6,711 nucleotides of DNA, taken from the NCBI GenBank assembly GCA_015494375.1, contig WGBL01000012.1:1-6711 (forward strand), given 5' to 3'. The position numbers and the translations under genes were made by a program. Of the stretch, positions 4,334-6,711 are shown piece after piece. Origin of the DNA: Hyphomicrobiales bacterium (GTDB lineage: Bacteria > Pseudomonadota > Alphaproteobacteria > Rhizobiales > S144-23). Each line of letters opens with the position of its first letter. Within the stretch, counting starts at the first letter, position 1. The notes under the pieces were generated by a model that saw only the letters and a list, made by a program, of their open reading frames with translations, had not been told where the DNA came from and did no database searches.

Positions 4334-5656
4334 ATGGCCGACAATGGGACCGGTGCACAGGACGGGCCGACCGGTGCACAGGACGGGCCGAAAAGCCAGA
4401 CCATTCTTGTCGTCGGGGGCGGCATTGCCGGCATTACGGCGGCGCTCGAGGCGGCCGAGACGGGCTACGATGTCATTCTGCTTGAGAAAAACCCGTTCCT
4501 TGGCGGACGGGTGACGCGACTCAATCGCTATTTTCCCAAGCTTTGCCATCCCACGTGCGGACTCGAAATCAACTACCAGCGCATTCGCAAGAACCCGCGC
4601 ATCAAGCTCATGACCATGACCGAGGTCACCGATGTCGCGGGCACGCGCGGCGACTATCGCGTCAGCATCAAATCGGGACCGCGCTATATCACCGATGCCT
4701 GCACCGCATGCGGCAAATGCGCAGAGGTTGCCGAGACCGAGGTGCCCAACCCCTTCAACTACGGCATGGACAAGGTCAAGGCCGCCTATTTGCCCCACGA
4801 GCAGGCGTTCCCGATGAAGTATGTGCTCGCGCCCGAGGTGATCGGCACGCCTGAGGCCGAGAAGATCCGCGACGCCTGCCCCTATGGCGCGGTCGATCTC
4901 GAGGCCAAGGTCGAGGAGGGCGAGCTCAACGTGGGCGCCATCATCTGGGCCACGGGCTGGAAGCCCTATGACGCCTCAAGGCTCGAGGTCTATGCCTATG
5001 ACGAGAGCCCCGACGTCATCAACAATGTCGAGATGGAGCGGCTGGCCAATCACGATGGCCCGACAGGCGGCAAGATCGTGCGGCCGTCCAATGGCGAGCC
5101 GGTCAAACGGGTTGCGATGATCCAGTGCGCGGGCTCGCGCGACACCAATCATCTGCCCTATTGCTCGATGATCTGCTGCCTGGGCTCTCTGAAGCACGCC
5201 GCCTATGTGCGCGAGCAATACGACGACGCCGAGGTCGACATCTACTACATCGACATTCGCGCACACGACAAGATGAGCGCCTTCTACGAGCGCGTCAAAC
5301 GCGACCCGAAGATCAGGTTCATCAAATCGAAGCCCGGCCATATCGAGATCGGTGAGGACGGCCGCCCCCTCGTCTGCGGGGAAAAGACGGTTGGGCGCGA
5401 GATTTACAAAGAGCCCTACGACCTCGTGGTCCTGGCCACCGGCATGGAGCCGAGCCTGCCCAAGGACTTTGCGCCGGAGGCGGGGCTTGTGCGCGACGAA
5501 TATGGCTTTGTGGTGCCGGCGGCGAACGGTGGCGATGGCAGCGGGCAGTTCTCGGCCGGTGTCGCGGGCGGGCCGTTCGATGTCGCCCTCTCCACGCAAT
5601 CGGCGACTGCGGCCGCATTGAAGGCGATCCAGGCGGTGCGGGCCGCCGGCAACTGA
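4334..5656 (+). CDS. qmoA: QmoA, HdrA-like flavoprotein subunit of the Qmo complex
   Basis: This 440-residue protein is an HdrA-like FAD/iron-sulfur subunit of the quinone-interacting membrane-bound oxidoreductase, which exchanges electrons between APS reductase and the quinone pool. A Rossmann FAD motif opens the fold (VVGGGIAG at 27-34, acidic Glu51, then LGGR), and ATG motifs lie at 207 and 368-370. Four cysteines fit a [4Fe-4S] site: CTACGKC (123, 126, 129) plus Cys182 in ACPYGA. HdrA-type cysteines follow at 265, 277, 281 and 282 (QCAGSR, then YCSMICC). CHPTC at 71-75 is a further pair. The ATG at 4334 is preferred because AGGGAG lies 8 nt upstream and homologues begin close to the FAD motif. 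The frame stays open upstream to 4058, but only through repeat DNA. Residues 6-19 are a duplicated TGAQDGP from a 21-bp repeat. qmoB follows after 24 bp. Plain HdrA of a disulfide reductase is less likely given sat and the QmoB-like neighbour. Confidence 0.92.
   Translation: MADNGTGAQDGPTGAQDGPKSQTILVVGGGIAGITAALEAAETGYDVILLEKNPFLGGRVTRLNRYFPKLCHPTCGLEINYQRIRKNPRIKLMTMTEVTDVAGTRGDYRVSIKSGPRYITDACTACGKCAEVAETEVPNPFNYGMDKVKAAYLPHEQAFPMKYVLAPEVIGTPEAEKIRDACPYGAVDLEAKVEEGELNVGAIIWATGWKPYDASRLEVYAYDESPDVINNVEMERLANHDGPTGGKIVRPSNGEPVKRVAMIQCAGSRDTNHLPYCSMICCLGSLKHAAYVREQYDDAEVDIYYIDIRAHDKMSAFYERVKRDPKIRFIKSKPGHIEIGEDGRPLVCGEKTVGREIYKEPYDLVVLATGMEPSLPKDFAPEAGLVRDEYGFVVPAANGGDGSGQFSAGVAGGPFDVALSTQSATAAALKAIQAVRAAGN
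4349..4390 (+). repeat. Perfect 21-bp tandem duplication inside qmoA
   Basis: The segment 4349-4369 is repeated exactly at 4370-4390. It encodes TGAQDGP twice (residues 6-12 and 13-19), just before the FAD-binding domain. The lack of any mismatch suggests a recent duplication. The period is a multiple of three, so the frame is kept. Confidence 0.95.
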
Positions 5657-5680
5657 CATTTCCGGGGAGTGCCAGGCGAA

Positions 5681-6711
5681 ATGAGCGAATTTGAAAGAAA
5701 ACAGGGCGTCTATCTTTGCGAGGGCTGCGGCATTGGCGAGGCGCTTTCGGTCGACGAGCTCGAGGGGGTTGCCAGCAACGAGTTCAAGGTGCCTGTGTGC
5801 CGCCGCAGCAATGCCTTTTGCGCCGGCGAGGGCCTTGCGCAAATCAAGGCCGATGTCGAATCGGGCGCGGTCAATCAGGTGATCATCGCCGCCTGCTCGC
5901 CCCGTGTCATGGCGCGCGAGTTCGCCTCGGTCTGTGACGGCGCGCAGATCTTCCGCGCCAATCTGCGCGAGCAAGTGGTCTGGACCCAGCCGCCGGGCGA
6001 GGAGGACACCCAGATGCTGGCGGCCGACAACCTGCGCATGGCGATTACCCAGGCGCAAAAGTCCGAGCCGCCCACCCCCCACTGGGAGGCCGCCAAGAGC
6101 CGACGCGTGCTCGTGGTGGGGGGCGGTGTCGCGGGCCTCACCGCGGCGCTCGAGGCGGCCAATACGGGCTATGAGGTCACGCTTGTCGAGAAGAGCGATC
6201 AGCTGGGCGGCTGGACGGCCAAGTGGTCGCGCCTTGTGCCGCACCAGCCGCCCTACCGCGACCCGCAGCCCAACCACTTGGCCGAGCTCATCGAGGCCGT
6301 CAACGCCCACGATGCGATCACGGTCAAGACCAACACCATTGTCAGCAAGACGGCCGGCGGGCCGGGCGCCTTTGATGTCACCCTCAGTCAAGGAGGCAAT
6401 GAGACCAGCGAGGACTTCGGCGCCATCGTCGTGGCCACCGGCTGGCGGCCCCTCGAGGGCGCTTTTCTCAAGCGCCTCGGCGTCGGCGAGAACGAGAATG
6501 TGGTAACGGACATTGCCTTCGAGGACTTGCTGAGCGCGGGGGGCGATGGCGGCGTCAAACGGCCGGGCGACGGCCGGGCGGTCAAGAACATCGCGTTCGT
6601 CATACCAGGGGATGCCGAGCGCATGCCCTATTCCTCGGGCGTCTCCGACCGCATCGCCGTCAAACAGGCGCTGCAGCTCATCGACGCAGACCCGGACGCC
6701 ATGGCCTATAT
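5681..6711 (+). CDS. qmoB: QmoB, HdrA/MvhD-type subunit of the Qmo complex, N-terminal part
   Basis: The gene starts at ATG 5681 and runs off the window, giving 343 residues; known QmoB proteins are roughly 750 residues, so about half is present. QmoB is the second flavoprotein/iron-sulfur subunit of Qmo. Its N-terminal module carries conserved cysteines: LCEGCGIG (13, 16), then Cys40, Cys47 and Cys72 in AACSPR, a likely iron-sulfur site as in HdrA. An FAD Rossmann motif follows at 147-152 (GGGVAG) with acidic Glu170 and then LGGW, and ATGW at 252-255. The internal ferredoxin-type clusters and the C-terminal MvhD-like domain expected for QmoB would lie beyond the edge. GGGGAG (5664-5669), 11 nt upstream, is a plausible but slightly distant ribosome-binding site. 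The 24-bp gap after qmoA indicates co-transcription. HdrA itself is the alternative, but the N-terminal C-x2-C-GIG pattern and gene order favour QmoB. Confidence 0.9.
   Translation, partial: MSEFERKQGVYLCEGCGIGEALSVDELEGVASNEFKVPVCRRSNAFCAGEGLAQIKADVESGAVNQVIIAACSPRVMAREFASVCDGAQIFRANLREQVVWTQPPGEEDTQMLAADNLRMAITQAQKSEPPTPHWEAAKSRRVLVVGGGVAGLTAALEAANTGYEVTLVEKSDQLGGWTAKWSRLVPHQPPYRDPQPNHLAELIEAVNAHDAITVKTNTIVSKTAGGPGAFDVTLSQGGNETSEDFGAIVVATGWRPLEGAFLKRLGVGENENVVTDIAFEDLLSAGGDGGVKRPGDGRAVKNIAFVIPGDAERMPYSSGVSDRIAVKQALQLIDADPDAMAY

Noticed and set aside
4976..6391. Long minus-strand open frame (471 codons) opposite qmoA and qmoB
   Set aside because: It spans the antisense of two real genes and their gap. 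It is open only because of high G/C at third positions and shows no family motif.

Overview
The window is GC-rich DNA with strong G/C preference at third codon positions. It probably comes from a sulfur-oxidising alphaproteobacterium. That placement rests on a small exported transglutaminase-like cysteine peptidase of a type common in Hyphomicrobiales and related orders, next to dissimilatory sulfur-metabolism genes. It is inferred from protein character only, not from a database search.

Layout: (1) positions 2-274 hold the C-terminal end of a diguanylate cyclase (GGDEF) gene on the plus strand. (2) Positions 275-1338 hold no convincing gene, but do contain several hairpins and a 21-bp direct repeat. 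(3) Positions 1339-2010 encode the exported peptidase, followed by a clear intrinsic terminator at 2181-2213. (4) Positions 2398-3594 on the minus strand encode ATP sulfurylase (Sat). (5) Positions 3595-4333 are a divergent intergenic region packed with short tandem repeats, with one good sigma70-like promoter facing qmoA. (6) qmoA (4334-5656) and the first 343 codons of qmoB (5681 to the window end) form a plus-strand operon.

Sat, QmoA and QmoB belong to one pathway. Qmo is the membrane-associated, quinone-interacting electron-transfer complex that partners APS reductase (AprBA), and Sat interconverts APS plus pyrophosphate with ATP plus sulfate. In a sulfur oxidiser, sulfite is oxidised to APS, electrons pass through Qmo to the quinone pool, and Sat recovers ATP. 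aprBA, qmoC and the rest of qmoB are not in the window.

The least expected signal is in the non-coding DNA. The sat and qmoA leaders diverge from one another. Each carries a tandem decamer array just upstream of its start codon, with nearly the same consensus (AGAGGnACCG, read in the direction of transcription); there are about 4 units for sat and 16 for qmoA. The peptidase leader carries a related 13-bp duplication (GAGAGGCAGC) at its ribosome-binding site. About ten other short tandem repeats with periods of 9-22 bp lie between genes, while the only one found inside a coding region has a frame-preserving 21-bp period. This suggests local repeat expansion, perhaps co-opted as translation-initiation or regulatory arrays.
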